This document shows, one piece after another, positions 25,046 through 33,563 of a DNA stretch of 45,563 nt. Position numbers and translations under genes: made by a program. Positions within the stretch are counted from its first letter, which is position 1, and every line of letters begins with the position of its first letter. The notes below the pieces were generated by a model. The model was not told the origin of the DNA, ran no database searches, and saw nothing but the letters and a program-made list of their open reading frames with translations. Source of the stretch: Cryomorphaceae bacterium (lineage in GTDB: Bacteria > Bacteroidota > Bacteroidia > Flavobacteriales > Schleiferiaceae); contig PXCF01000035.1 in NCBI GenBank assembly GCA_003566715.1, forward strand, positions 1 to 45,563, in the 5' to 3' direction.

Positions 25046-25891
25046 ATGATAAAACGACTATGCCTAATTTTTCGATTAAAATTGGTTTTGCCATTTACTT
25101 TGTTAAGCAGTAGTCTGATTGCACAATATGATTTTTCAAGTGACGAGCCCAAAAGCATTGTGATCGAAGAGGGTCAAAGTCAAATTGATATGTTGCAGCC
25201 TTTGTTGGTAACCGAAATTGTAACCAAAGACGGAAGGGTTATTCGGGGGAAATTAATGGACGGACCAACCGCTGAAAACCCTAAGGATTTTATTATTCGT
25301 GTGAGGAAAAAAAAGCCCATAAGTATTCCTCTGGAGAATGTGAAAGAGTATGCGTGGGCAGTAGGTGATCGCCGTGATTTAAATTTGTTTGCAGACGTGG
25401 GTTTTACTTCTGGGTTTGTCTCAAGCAAGGCCGTGGGGTTTGCTCCGGGCATTTCTTCTGCTTTGGGTTTTGAATTACCGTACGAAGTATTGCTTACCTT
25501 GAATGCCTCTATCACCGGAATGTTTTCTGAAACGTTTAATGAAGGTTCAGATGTGTTTTTTGCCTTTGGATTCGGCGGTGGGTATCGATTTAATCGTCAA
25601 GAATCACACATACAGACTTTGGCGTTGAATATTGATTTCGGTGCTGGTTTTTTTAACTACGAACAAGCGCATCCTTTTTCATCGGCAGATCCCATTTTGC
25701 AAGTTGTATTAAGCCCAACATTCGACTATGAATTTCCTATGGGAAGAACCAGTGGTGTTTCCTTATTTACACGCTTTCATTATTTTACACAAGTGCCTGA
25801 ATTTAGCCAATTGGTTTTTGGCGTAGCGTTTAGATTCTATAGTGGGTTTCCAAATATTGGGGCAATGTATAACCAAACCTTCCAATACTAA
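25046..25891 (+). CDS. Exported protein: small K-D-G-x-x-I-R-G domain plus beta-barrel-like region (paralogue 1)
   Basis: 281 residues. Signal peptide ending near SSLIAQ. Residues about 50-110 form a small beta domain with the motif VTEIVTKDGRVIRGKLMDG followed by a second half ending IPLENVKEYAW; domains of this form (tlk.G..i.G.i) are frequent in Bacteroidetes exported proteins. The rest (about 115-281) alternates Gly-rich amphipathic strands (FADVGFTSGFVSS, FAFGFGGGYRF) and ends in NQTFQY, like an eight-stranded outer-membrane barrel. The next gene starts at the base after its stop codon and has the same layout. Function unknown. Confidence 0.8.
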   Translation: MIKRLCLIFRLKLVLPFTLLSSSLIAQYDFSSDEPKSIVIEEGQSQIDMLQPLLVTEIVTKDGRVIRGKLMDGPTAENPKDFIIRVRKKKPISIPLENVKEYAWAVGDRRDLNLFADVGFTSGFVSSKAVGFAPGISSALGFELPYEVLLTLNASITGMFSETFNEGSDVFFAFGFGGGYRFNRQESHIQTLALNIDFGAGFFNYEQAHPFSSADPILQVVLSPTFDYEFPMGRTSGVSLFTRFHYFTQVPEFSQLVFGVAFRFYSGFPNIGAMYNQTFQY

Positions 25892-26638
25892 ATGAAAACC
25901 ATCAAACGTAGCGTTCCATTTGCCATTCTTTTTGTGTTTTGCACTTTTGGTACATGTATATACGGACAACACGTATTTACACCCGACGTAGAAGGCGTGT
26001 TGGTCTCGGAGCTAATTTTAAAAAACGGAGATACCATTCGCGGTCGCGTAGTAAGGGTTGTTCCCGGCCAAGAATATGAAATCCGCACCATAAGCCGAGA
26101 AACGTTTACCATTCGTGAAACTGAAATCGATTCGAAAACCAAAACCTTTGCCGATATCCGAGAATCTCGCTCGAGTTACAACTTTGGATTGATTACAAGT
26201 TCACCCTTCTTACCCGAGTTTAATTCTCTCATGCCGGGATTTGTTTTTGGCTATAACTATGATTTTGGCAAGGACTTGAAATATTCATTTATGCAAGAAT
26301 TTTCAAATGCTTTTTCTTTTGGCGGAGAGAATAATCTTTTAACAGAGTCTTTTTATATTGTTTCTTACGGATTCGCTTTTGGTTACAAACACAACCGAAA
26401 TAAAAAGCACAGCCAGGCCTATTATCTTGGTCCATCCTTCTTTTTTACCGAGTCTTCTTCGCATTTGGCCATGAACTTTCGCTATGAATATGCTAGAAAA
26501 ATTGGCAAGCACACCCAATTGGTGCCTTTTATCAACTTAACGCAAAGTTTCTTGGATTTAGAAGATATAAATACCTCACCTTTTCTAACTTTTGGATTGA
26601 TACTAAAGTATTATTTCCCGGTGTCAGGTATTAAATAA
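25892..26638 (+). CDS. Exported protein: small K-N-G-D-x-I-R-G domain plus beta-barrel-like region (paralogue 2)
   Basis: 248 residues. Signal peptide MKTIKRSVPFAILFVFCTFG to about YGQ. A small domain with VSELILKNGDTIRGRVVRVV (compare VTEIVTKDGRVIRGKLMDG in the preceding gene) and a second half ETFTIRETEI; then a Gly/aromatic-rich strand region (YNFGLI, FVFGYNYDFGKD, GFAFGYKHNRNK) ending in LILKYYFPVSGIK. The start codon directly follows the TAA of paralogue 1, so translation is probably coupled. The two have diverged strongly apart from layout and motif. Function unknown; convergent with the helicase gene. Confidence 0.8.
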   Translation: MKTIKRSVPFAILFVFCTFGTCIYGQHVFTPDVEGVLVSELILKNGDTIRGRVVRVVPGQEYEIRTISRETFTIRETEIDSKTKTFADIRESRSSYNFGLITSSPFLPEFNSLMPGFVFGYNYDFGKDLKYSFMQEFSNAFSFGGENNLLTESFYIVSYGFAFGYKHNRNKKHSQAYYLGPSFFFTESSSHLAMNFRYEYARKIGKHTQLVPFINLTQSFLDLEDINTSPFLTFGLILKYYFPVSGIK

Positions 26639-26652
26639 TGAATACAAGACTT

Positions 26653-29040
26653 TCAATACATCTGCATCCGCTTTACCCTATCCTCCAACGACTCGTTGCT
26701 TACGCGCTCTCTCAGTCGATCTACCATGATGGGAAAGGCAAAGGGAGTAGGCTTTTCGGGATGGGTGAGCACCACGTCTAAGGTGCGTAAGCGCGCCACC
26801 ACTTGTTGCATGCGCTCGGACTCCATATAGTTGTCGTAGACTTCACGGTAGGCCTGTTTGAGTAAAAAATGCTCGGGTTCGTATTCTTGTAAGACGTCAA
26901 ACAGCAATCCGGAAGATGCTTGTAGGTGACGATCTTTAACAGGTTTACCGGGATAGCCCTGAAAAACCAGTCCAGAAATGGCGGCTATGTCGCGGAAGGT
27001 ACGACGGGCCATTTCGCCGGCGTTGATGCCCGCTTCTAAATCGCTTTCGACATCCATGCGCTCAAAAACGAGTGTTTCCAAGGCCTCGTGAATGGGAATC
27101 TCTTGATCACTAAGGAGTTCAAAACCGTAATCGTTCATGGCAATAGAAAAGGTTTGTCCGCGCTCCATGCTGAGGTGATGTGCCAACATCGCCGCCAATC
27201 CTTCATGGATATTGCGTCCTTCAAAGGGGTAACAGCACAGGTGAAAGCCCTCGCGGGTGCGGAAGTACTCGATGAGTAGTTCGTTCCCTGCCGGAAGGTG
27301 AGAGCGCTCAGCCTGTAGATTCCATAGTGGATTGAGCTCTCCCAGCTCATCGGGACGAATACCTTTGTGAACCCGTTGCATCTGCTCGCGCAAGGCCGCG
27401 CCCATCTTTGCACTCAAGGGCATTCGACCACCCATCCATGAGGGAATGGTAGCGTTTTTGGACTTGCTCAGTTTCACTTGAACCTCCATGTTTTTAATCC
27501 GGATCAGCTCCAAGCTTCGTCCGGCAAACCAAAAACTGTCACCGGGCTTCAAACGTGCTACAAACCACTCTTCGATGGTGCCGATGTGCCCCCCCTTGGC
27601 AAACTTCACCCGCAACATGGCGTCGCTGACGATGGTGCCAATACTCATGCGGTGGCGCATGGCGGTTTTCCGACTGTTTACCACATATTTGCCATCGGCG
27701 TCGATGTCGACCCGCTTAAACTCGTCGTATTCACCTAAGGTCTTACCTCCGCGGGTTATGAATACCAAACAGGCCTCAAACATCTCTCGAGTAATATCGG
27801 CATAGGCATGGGACTGTTGTAACTGTGCAAACACCTCTTCCGGGTAAAAACCGTCGGAAACGGCCAAGGTGACGAGGTACTGTACCAAAACATCCCAGCC
27901 ATTGCGAAGAGGCATTCGGTCTTCGCGTATCTCATTGGCCACGGCTTCACGCAGGGCCACGGCTTCTACCAACTCCAAACTGTGAGTGGGCACGAAATGG
28001 ATGACACTCAACGCATCGGGTTGATGGCCACTGCGGCCGGCGCGCTGAACAAAACGACTAACACCTTTCGGACTTCCCACTTGAATGATGGTGTCAACGG
28101 GACGAAAATCTACGCCCAAATCTAAGCTGGAAGTACAAATGACTACGGAAATATCTCCACGGTATAGCGCCTCTTCCACCCAGTGGCGTATATCCCGACT
28201 GATAGACCCGTGGTGCATGGCCATACGACCTGCCAAACTAGAATCAGCCTCGAGCAGCTGCTGATACCAAATCTCTGCTTGAGCGCGGGTATTGGTGAAG
28301 AGCAGGGTGGTTTTACTCTCGTGAATGATGGGAAGTACCTTGGGGATGAGTTTGGTACCGAGATGACCGGCCCAAGGCAGTACTTCAATTTCATCGGGCA
28401 GCACCGAGCGCACATCGATGCGTTTTTTGATGTCTGCACGAATCAAAACACCCTCTTTTCCGGCGACAACTTCGCAGGCCTGTTGGAGATTGCCAATGGT
28501 TGCAGAGATGCCCCACACTTGTAAGTTGGGGAAATAAGCTTTAAAACGATTCAGTGCCAATTCCATTTGCACGCCCCGTTTACTACCCAATAACTCGTGC
28601 CATTCGTCCACCACAATGGTATGACAGCCTTTCAGCCACTGTCGGTGGTTCTTTTGTGCCAATATGAGATGACTGCTCTCCGGTGTGGTGATGAGAATAT
28701 TGGGGGGCTTTTTACGCATTTTTGTGCGTTCGGAAGTGGAGGTATCGCCCGTGCGCACCCCTACCGTCCATGACAGATTCATCCCTTTAATGGCACGCTC
28801 AGCAGATTGTTGAATCTCACGAGCTAAAGCGCGTATAGGCGTAATCCAAATGATGTGTAATCCCGATGGTTCGGGCTGCCGCAACAGCGCTGGTAAGAGC
28901 AAGGCATAGGTTTTTCCACTACCCGTTGGAGCGTTGACCAATCCTGATTTTCCATTGGTATACGATTCCCAAGTGGCGCGTTGAAACGGCTGGGGTTGCC
29001 AGCTGATAGAAGCCATCCAGTCGTATGCCGGCTGCATCAT
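26653..29040 (-). CDS. Ligase-associated-type DEXH-box DNA helicase (Lhr-like)
   Basis: 795 residues, superfamily 2. Walker A APTGSGKT at 37-44, DEWH box at 145-148 (VVDEWHELLGSKRG), SAT at 179-181, helicase C motifs including QRAGRSGHQ (motif VI), then the long Lhr-type C-terminal region. The DEWHELLG wording is characteristic of the bacterial ligase-associated helicase family, normally encoded with an ATP-dependent DNA ligase, a nuclease and the phosphoesterase PdeM. None of these partners is in this window: upstream is a TlpA lipoprotein gene whose TAA abuts the ATG (TAAATG), downstream a convergent gene. Probable role: DNA repair. Start at the first or second Met. Confidence 0.93.
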   Translation of the reverse strand: MMQPAYDWMASISWQPQPFQRATWESYTNGKSGLVNAPTGSGKTYALLLPALLRQPEPSGLHIIWITPIRALAREIQQSAERAIKGMNLSWTVGVRTGDTSTSERTKMRKKPPNILITTPESSHLILAQKNHRQWLKGCHTIVVDEWHELLGSKRGVQMELALNRFKAYFPNLQVWGISATIGNLQQACEVVAGKEGVLIRADIKKRIDVRSVLPDEIEVLPWAGHLGTKLIPKVLPIIHESKTTLLFTNTRAQAEIWYQQLLEADSSLAGRMAMHHGSISRDIRHWVEEALYRGDISVVICTSSLDLGVDFRPVDTIIQVGSPKGVSRFVQRAGRSGHQPDALSVIHFVPTHSLELVEAVALREAVANEIREDRMPLRNGWDVLVQYLVTLAVSDGFYPEEVFAQLQQSHAYADITREMFEACLVFITRGGKTLGEYDEFKRVDIDADGKYVVNSRKTAMRHRMSIGTIVSDAMLRVKFAKGGHIGTIEEWFVARLKPGDSFWFAGRSLELIRIKNMEVQVKLSKSKNATIPSWMGGRMPLSAKMGAALREQMQRVHKGIRPDELGELNPLWNLQAERSHLPAGNELLIEYFRTREGFHLCCYPFEGRNIHEGLAAMLAHHLSMERGQTFSIAMNDYGFELLSDQEIPIHEALETLVFERMDVESDLEAGINAGEMARRTFRDIAAISGLVFQGYPGKPVKDRHLQASSGLLFDVLQEYEPEHFLLKQAYREVYDNYMESERMQQVVARLRTLDVVLTHPEKPTPFAFPIMVDRLRERVSNESLEDRVKRMQMY

Positions 29041-30228
29041 TTACAAGAGAGATTCGATGGCCTCTTCCAGTGCTTTACCGTGAAGATTACGGCCACGAAT
29101 GATCCCATCGCGGTCGATTAAGAAAGTTAACGGAATACCTTCAATAGCAAAATCGGTCACCACCGAAGAGTTCCATCCATTGACCTCACTCACGTGATAA
29201 GGCCAGCGCAATCCGTCGTCTTCAATAGCCTTAAGCCATTCTTCACGGGGGTTTTTTTGATTGGGCAATCCATCGATAGAGACACTAAATACGGTAAATC
29301 CGCGCTCGTTGTAACGGTTGTAAATATCTACCACACCGGGATTGGCGCGGCGACAAGGTCCACACCATGCAGCCCAAAAGTCCAATAACACCACCTTGCC
29401 TTTTAAATCGCTCAATCGGTAGGTGTTGCCATCGGCGCCGGCCATTTCTATGTCTTTGATGGGACTACCCTCTTTTAATCGCTGCGCGTTGGCTTCGCGT
29501 TGTTTTTGCAAATCCATGCCGCGCTCGTAACGCTTCAGTTGTGAGTTAAAGAAAATGGTGTGGCGACAACGTGGATATTCCTCTTCCATATTACTCAGCA
29601 ACTCTTTAAATAAATCGTAGTTGTCAACAATGGATACCAACTCTCTTTGACCCAATCTCTGAGGAAGGATAAAGAAAGCCGCAAGGTTATCGGTATTGTC
29701 TTGCAACAATTGGCGCAGGTTTTCTCTATGCGTAGCCACTTGTCGCTGATAGACTCTATCGAGTTGCTGACGGACCTGCATCAGTTCGTTGGGGTTTTCT
29801 TCGCGAACGCGTGCCATGACTTCATCCAAACTGTCAACCAAGGCAAACGACTCCATCATATAGGTGTTCATTTTCATCAATAAGTCCAAGCTACTGTTGC
29901 CTTCCAGTTCATATTGCCCCACAGGATTGGTAGCGTTGGCGTTGACCGTGATTAAATCACCGGGAAAGGCGACCAAGGGAATGCGCATGCCACTGGTAAA
30001 CTCCAACACGTAAAACTCTGGTTCTTCTATCTTGGTTTTAAAGCGAAAAAAACCGTTGTGAATCTCCAAAGTATCACTGCTCATGATATCATTGGTGTCC
30101 ATTTTGAGTACAATCACCTCATCGGCGCCATCGATGTTTCCTTTGATGATGATTTGCTCATTGGGGCCAAACATATCACATGCGGCTACCATTGCGATTA
30201 GCGCCATAGCAAAGGACCATTTTTTCAT
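29041..30228 (-). CDS. TlpA-family thioredoxin lipoprotein with N-terminal DUF4369-like domain
   Basis: 395 residues from ATG at 30228 (the frame extends to 30267, but the lipoprotein signal begins here). MKKWSFAMALIAMVAAC places the lipid cysteine at 17. Residues about 25-125 resemble DUF4369 (IIIKGNIDGADEVIVLKM). A helical linker follows, then a thioredoxin domain with WAAWCGPC near residue 285 and the cis-proline in EGIPLTFLI. Proteins of this build are common in Bacteroidetes and handle disulfides at the periplasmic face. It lies between gatB (82 bases upstream) and the helicase gene. Confidence 0.93.
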   Translation of the reverse strand: MKKWSFAMALIAMVAACDMFGPNEQIIIKGNIDGADEVIVLKMDTNDIMSSDTLEIHNGFFRFKTKIEEPEFYVLEFTSGMRIPLVAFPGDLITVNANATNPVGQYELEGNSSLDLLMKMNTYMMESFALVDSLDEVMARVREENPNELMQVRQQLDRVYQRQVATHRENLRQLLQDNTDNLAAFFILPQRLGQRELVSIVDNYDLFKELLSNMEEEYPRCRHTIFFNSQLKRYERGMDLQKQREANAQRLKEGSPIKDIEMAGADGNTYRLSDLKGKVVLLDFWAAWCGPCRRANPGVVDIYNRYNERGFTVFSVSIDGLPNQKNPREEWLKAIEDDGLRWPYHVSEVNGWNSSVVTDFAIEGIPLTFLIDRDGIIRGRNLHGKALEEAIESLL

Positions 30229-30309
30229 CTCGGATAGTATGCGGTTGTTATTGGTTGTGTGTAGCATATGACTAAAACAATGTGTTAATGATTAAATGTT
30301 TGAGAAGAA

Positions 30310-31761
30310 TCAACCCAAAATTTCATTGAGAATTTTGGTGGTTTTCTTAGGATCTGCTTTACCTCTTGAGGCCTTCATCACTTCACCCATAAACAGTCCC
30401 ATCAAGCCTTTTTTGCCATTGCGAAAGGCCTCGGCTTTGTCGGGATAGGCATCAACGGCGGTTTGTGCCCAACGGCGAAGTTGATCTTCGTCGTCTTGTA
30501 CAATCCAGTTGTTTTCCTCGGCTAAGGTTTCCGGGTTGGCATCGGGTTGTGCTAAGAGTGCGGGATAGAGCTTTTGCTGAGCTATGGTATTGGAAATTTT
30601 TCCGCTTTCCACCAAGTGAAGAATTTTTCCTGCCGCTTCTGCAGAAATGGGAAAGTCGGCAATATCGGTAGCCGTTTCGTTGAGGTGGGCTTTGACATAC
30701 CCCAGAATAAAATTGGCCGCGCTTTTGGCGTTCGGGGCAAAGCCACATAGGGCGTCGTAGTACTCGGCAATATCTTTACTTTCCGTAAGAATCCGGGCAT
30801 CGTACTCACTGAGCTTGAGTTCGTTCATGTAGCGCTCCAAGCGGGCTTTGGGTAATTCCGGCAAGGTTTTGCGAACGTCGTCGATGTGCTCGTCTTCTAC
30901 GTAAATAGGTGGTAAATCCGGCTCGGGGAAATAGCGATACTCTTGGGCATCTTCTTTTTCACGCAAAACAAAGGTCACGCCTTTTACCGGATCAAAACTG
31001 CGGGTTTGCTGGGTGATGGTTTCTCCGCCCTCAATGGCGTCATATTGACGTTGAATTTCAAAGTCGATGGCCTTTTGCACGTGACGAAAAGAGTTGAGGT
31101 TTTTGACCTCCACCTTGGTGCCAAATTTTTCTTGTCCCCACGGACGAATGGATACGTTCACATCGCAGCGCAAACTACCTTCTTCCATGTTGCCATCGGA
31201 TATGTCGAGATAGCGCACCAATTTGCGCATTTCGTTGAGGTAGTTATAGGCCTCAATCCCGTCGCGGAAGTCGGCTTCCGACACGATTTCCAACAGGGGC
31301 GTTCCCGCACGGTTGAGGTCGATCAAACTGTAGTCGGGATCGAGGTCGTGGATACTCTTACCACTGTCTTCCTCCATGTGGATGCGCGTCAAACGAATGA
31401 CTTTATCGTTGCCATCGGCATCTTTGATCAACACCTCACCGCCGTTACAAATGGGTGTTTTGTCTTGGGTAATTTGGTATCCCTTGGGTAAGTCGGCGTA
31501 GAAATAATTTTTTCTTGCAAATTGATTTTCATGGCGAATCTCGCTGTTGCACGCCAATCCCAAACTAATGGCGCTGTCAATCGTCTTGGCGTTCATAAAG
31601 GGCAGCGTACCCGGATGACCCAGTGAAATTGGGCTGACGTGCGTATTGGGCTTGCCGCCAAAAGCCACCCCATCGGAGGAATAGGCTTTAGATTGGGTCT
31701 TGAGTTGAACGTGTATTTCCAGACCGATAATGGCCTCGTATTTTTCTTTAATCGGCGACAT
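30310..31761 (-). CDS. gatB: Asp-tRNA(Asn)/Glu-tRNA(Gln) amidotransferase subunit B
   Basis: 483 residues, the usual length. GatB binds the misacylated tRNA and activates its carboxyl group with ATP; with GatA and GatC it makes Gln-tRNA(Gln) or Asn-tRNA(Asn). Visible marks: YEAIIGLEIHVQLKT at the start, FYADLPKGYQITQ, IHMEEDSGKSIHD, DLNRAGTPLLEIVSEAD and the C-terminal YqeY-like tail ending NEILG. gatA and gatC are not in the window, as is often the case when the genes are dispersed. Confidence 0.97.
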   Translation of the reverse strand: MSPIKEKYEAIIGLEIHVQLKTQSKAYSSDGVAFGGKPNTHVSPISLGHPGTLPFMNAKTIDSAISLGLACNSEIRHENQFARKNYFYADLPKGYQITQDKTPICNGGEVLIKDADGNDKVIRLTRIHMEEDSGKSIHDLDPDYSLIDLNRAGTPLLEIVSEADFRDGIEAYNYLNEMRKLVRYLDISDGNMEEGSLRCDVNVSIRPWGQEKFGTKVEVKNLNSFRHVQKAIDFEIQRQYDAIEGGETITQQTRSFDPVKGVTFVLREKEDAQEYRYFPEPDLPPIYVEDEHIDDVRKTLPELPKARLERYMNELKLSEYDARILTESKDIAEYYDALCGFAPNAKSAANFILGYVKAHLNETATDIADFPISAEAAGKILHLVESGKISNTIAQQKLYPALLAQPDANPETLAEENNWIVQDDEDQLRRWAQTAVDAYPDKAEAFRNGKKGLMGLFMGEVMKASRGKADPKKTTKILNEILG

Positions 31762-31796
31762 GAGGAGCTAAATTTAAGGTGCTACAAAGTAACAAC

Positions 31797-31828
31797 AAAA
31801 AAACCCGCAATATGATGCAGGTTTTTTT
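31797..31828 (-). terminator. Bidirectional intrinsic terminator
   Basis: Arms 31797-31809 and 31816-31828 pair at 12 of 13 positions with loop ATATGA; the outer seven pairs are A-T, giving a T run in either direction. It lies between the 55-residue membrane-protein gene and gatB on the minus strand, so it mainly ends transcripts of the former. Confidence 0.75.
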
Positions 31829-31840
31829 AAATTGTGTATG

Positions 31841-31863
31841 TTAAGCACGTGTAATCGTGCTAA
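31841..31863. repeat. Hairpin next to the REP-like element
   Basis: TTAAGCACG pairs with CGTGCTAA around TGTAAT, with one bulged A. It is 36 bases from the REP-like hairpin at 31899. Possibly a decayed partner hairpin or part of a termination region. Confidence 0.35.
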
Positions 31864-31895
31864 TATAGGGTGATTTATAAAGCTTGTGGTGAATA

Positions 31896-31926
31896 CTTGC
31901 AGTAGGAGTTAGCCTCGCGCTAACCC
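31896..31926 (-). repeat. REP-like intergenic hairpin, copy 1
   Basis: On the minus strand GGGTTAGC, loop GCGAG, GCTAACTC, then CCTACTGCAAG. The eight-pair stem includes one G-T pair. It aligns without gaps with the copies at 34705 and 44017, sharing the GGG start, AGC-N5-GCT core and CTAC tail; with the 44017 copy the match extends through GCAAG. Confidence 0.7.
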
Positions 31927-31959
31927 TTCGCAACTTTCGAGCTTTTATAAGCCCCTTTA

Positions 31960-32127
31960 TTAATTCTCGCCTGCTTTGGAGTGCTTACGAATTTGCCCCA
32001 ACCAGTAGATGAAATATGCTGTGATGATGAGGGAGATAATAATGTTTGGTCCGTTGGCTACTACGGGCATAGCCTTGAACGTCCACTGAAAGAAATCTCC
32101 GATGGCGAAAGCAATGTCTCTAATCAT
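31960..32127 (-). CDS. 55-residue membrane protein, DUF6341-like
   Basis: ATG at 32127 to TAA at 31960 gives 55 residues: an amphipathic start (MIRDIAFAIGDFFQWTFKAM), one strong membrane helix (NIIISLIITAYFIYWLGQ) and a basic tail (RKHSKAGEN). A TATTTTTG -7 element lies 33 bases upstream and a terminator lies downstream. It is divergent from a DUF6427-like gene; in Flavobacteriales, small DUF6341 membrane proteins with a similar aromatic W-x-x-Q/R end sit beside DUF6427 genes, as I remember it. Function unknown. Short length makes this less certain than its neighbours. Confidence 0.72.
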   Translation of the reverse strand: MIRDIAFAIGDFFQWTFKAMPVVANGPNIIISLIITAYFIYWLGQIRKHSKAGEN

Positions 32128-32159
32128 AATACGCGGTATTTTCTATTGTAATTTAGCCG

Positions 32160-32167
32160 CAAAAATA
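32160..32167 (-). promoter_or_regulatory. Putative -7 element for the 55-residue membrane protein
   Basis: Minus-strand TATTTTTG matches TAnnTTTG and ends 32 bases before the ATG at 32127. Confidence 0.4.
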
Positions 32168-32181
32168 ATACACACACCCCA

Positions 32182-33141
32182 ATGTTGGCACGTTTCTTTT
32201 CTCGCCCACAAATAAACCACCCCATTGTTTTGGTCATAATGGCCTTGGTTTTCACCTCGTGGACACTGCTTTGGGTTCCAATACAACCTCAAACTTTTGA
32301 TTTATGGGGCAGTCCGGTGATTGTGCCCGGTATTGGCGGTTATATCATCGGTGGTGCCGTGTGGGTTCTCATTGCACTTTTTTGGCAATTTTTAGGGAAA
32401 CAGCATCAGTTTGTACAAGACCATTATTTCTGGCCGGTGATGATTGTGGTTTTGGGTGTGGTTTTCCTGCCTTCCCCCAATTACTTAACCTTCACGCAAC
32501 ATTTTGGAGGATTTGCGCTTTTAGCGGGACTGTTTATTCATCGTCGCGATGGTCAGCAGATGTATTTCTCTATGTTTGATTTGGGACTATTTATTGGTTT
32601 ATGGGTCTTGTTTTCTCCGTTGACCATCATTTGGATTGTGTTGATGTGGATTGGTCTGCTGGTATTTGGTTTTCCTCCTTTGAGAAGTTTTATTTTGCTG
32701 TTGGTTGGAGCATTGATCACCTTATTTCTCACCGCTACCGTTATTCAATCGATTGTCTTTTTTGGTGGTGATGTTTTAACCATGCAGACACTTTATAATC
32801 GGTTTGCGTTAGAAATCTCTGAAACACCCATTTACATGGGAGCTGCTCTTGCCTTGTTACTGCTTTACATTGCACCGGAGATTTATCGCTCGGTCTCACG
32901 CTCTTCGGTTTTAAAGCGTCAACTTGCCGGTTGGGGCATCATCTGCTTGTTGTTGTTGGTTCCCACTTTGGGGTTCTTTGGGTTAAAGCCCGAGTTCACC
33001 GCGCCACTCATCTTGTTTTCCTCTCTGTTTTTAGCCAATCGCTTTGCCTTCAACAAAAGCAAGCGCCGTGAACTGATGTTTTATTTATTTATGTTGGTTG
33101 TTTTATTGTATCCGGTGGGGGTTTATTTGTTGGTGGGGTAA
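32182..33141 (+). CDS. DUF6427-like polytopic membrane protein
   Basis: 319 residues with about nine or ten hydrophobic helices and almost no soluble loops. The segment SMFDLGLFIGLWVLFSPLTI and the position beside a small DUF6341-like protein fit the Flavobacteriales DUF6427 family. The helices LIALFWQFLG, VIVVLGVVFLP and ALLLLYIAPEIY are typical. No transporter or enzyme signature was recognised; the role is unknown. Start at the first ATG, 54 bases from the divergent gene. Confidence 0.8.
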   Translation: MLARFFSRPQINHPIVLVIMALVFTSWTLLWVPIQPQTFDLWGSPVIVPGIGGYIIGGAVWVLIALFWQFLGKQHQFVQDHYFWPVMIVVLGVVFLPSPNYLTFTQHFGGFALLAGLFIHRRDGQQMYFSMFDLGLFIGLWVLFSPLTIIWIVLMWIGLLVFGFPPLRSFILLLVGALITLFLTATVIQSIVFFGGDVLTMQTLYNRFALEISETPIYMGAALALLLLYIAPEIYRSVSRSSVLKRQLAGWGIICLLLLVPTLGFFGLKPEFTAPLILFSSLFLANRFAFNKSKRRELMFYLFMLVVLLYPVGVYLLVG

Positions 33142-33255
33142 AATATATAGAAAGCCTTACAGAGCAACGATTAAAGATAAAAAGAAATCAAGGGAGTAAA
33201 TTGTTATTTGTTCAGCAATGCCTTGTTATTATTGACATGAAAATCAAATATAAAT

Positions 33256-33291
33256 GGCTGAATTAAAATTGTATTCCAACAGCCTTTTTTT
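33256..33291 (+). terminator. Weak terminator-like hairpin
   Basis: GGCTG (33256-33260) can pair with CAGCC (33280-33284), with a few further inner pairs, followed by seven T residues. It lies 115 bases after the DUF6427-like stop. Confidence 0.35.
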
Positions 33292-33305
33292 GAGTCAAAA
33301 TGTTA

Positions 33306-33558
33306 CTAGTCATAAATATCTTTACGATGCCCAAAGTTTATAACGTCAACATGTAGGACATTGTCATGTATCTCATATACAATCCGGTAGTCTGCAACAC
33401 GAATTCGATAAGCATTTCTACCTTTTAATTTTTTTGTAACCTTTTGGTCGCGGGTTATTCCCTAAATCCAGTATGGTAGTTTTGATATTGGAATAATACG
33501 GTTCCGGAATTTTAGAAAGCTTTTTCTGCGCTTTACGTTCCAGGCGAACTTTGTACAT
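33306..33558 (-). pseudogene. RelE/ParE-type toxin, frameshifted at an A7 run
   Basis: From ATG at 33558 the frame reads MYKVRLERKAQKKLSKIPEP and continues to NPRPKGYKKIKR, then hits TAG. Removing one base from the seven-A run (T run 33429-33435 on the plus strand) restores an 83-residue protein: GYKKLKGRNAYRIRVADYRI, then VYEIHDNVLHVDVINFGHRK and DIYD before TAG at 33306. The restored wording KKLKGRNAYRIRV-x-DYRIVYEI is standard for RelE/ParE mRNA interferase or gyrase-type toxins. The gene starts 5 bases after the antitoxin stop, the normal antitoxin-first order. It is either a recently disabled toxin, a transcript-slippage-dependent gene or a base-calling error in the homopolymer. Confidence 0.85.
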
Positions 33559-33563
33559 CACTT

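Noticed and set aside
26653-29040. Anti-phage defence helicase
   Set aside because: The DEWH signature and length fit the ligase-associated repair helicase, and no defence genes are adjacent.
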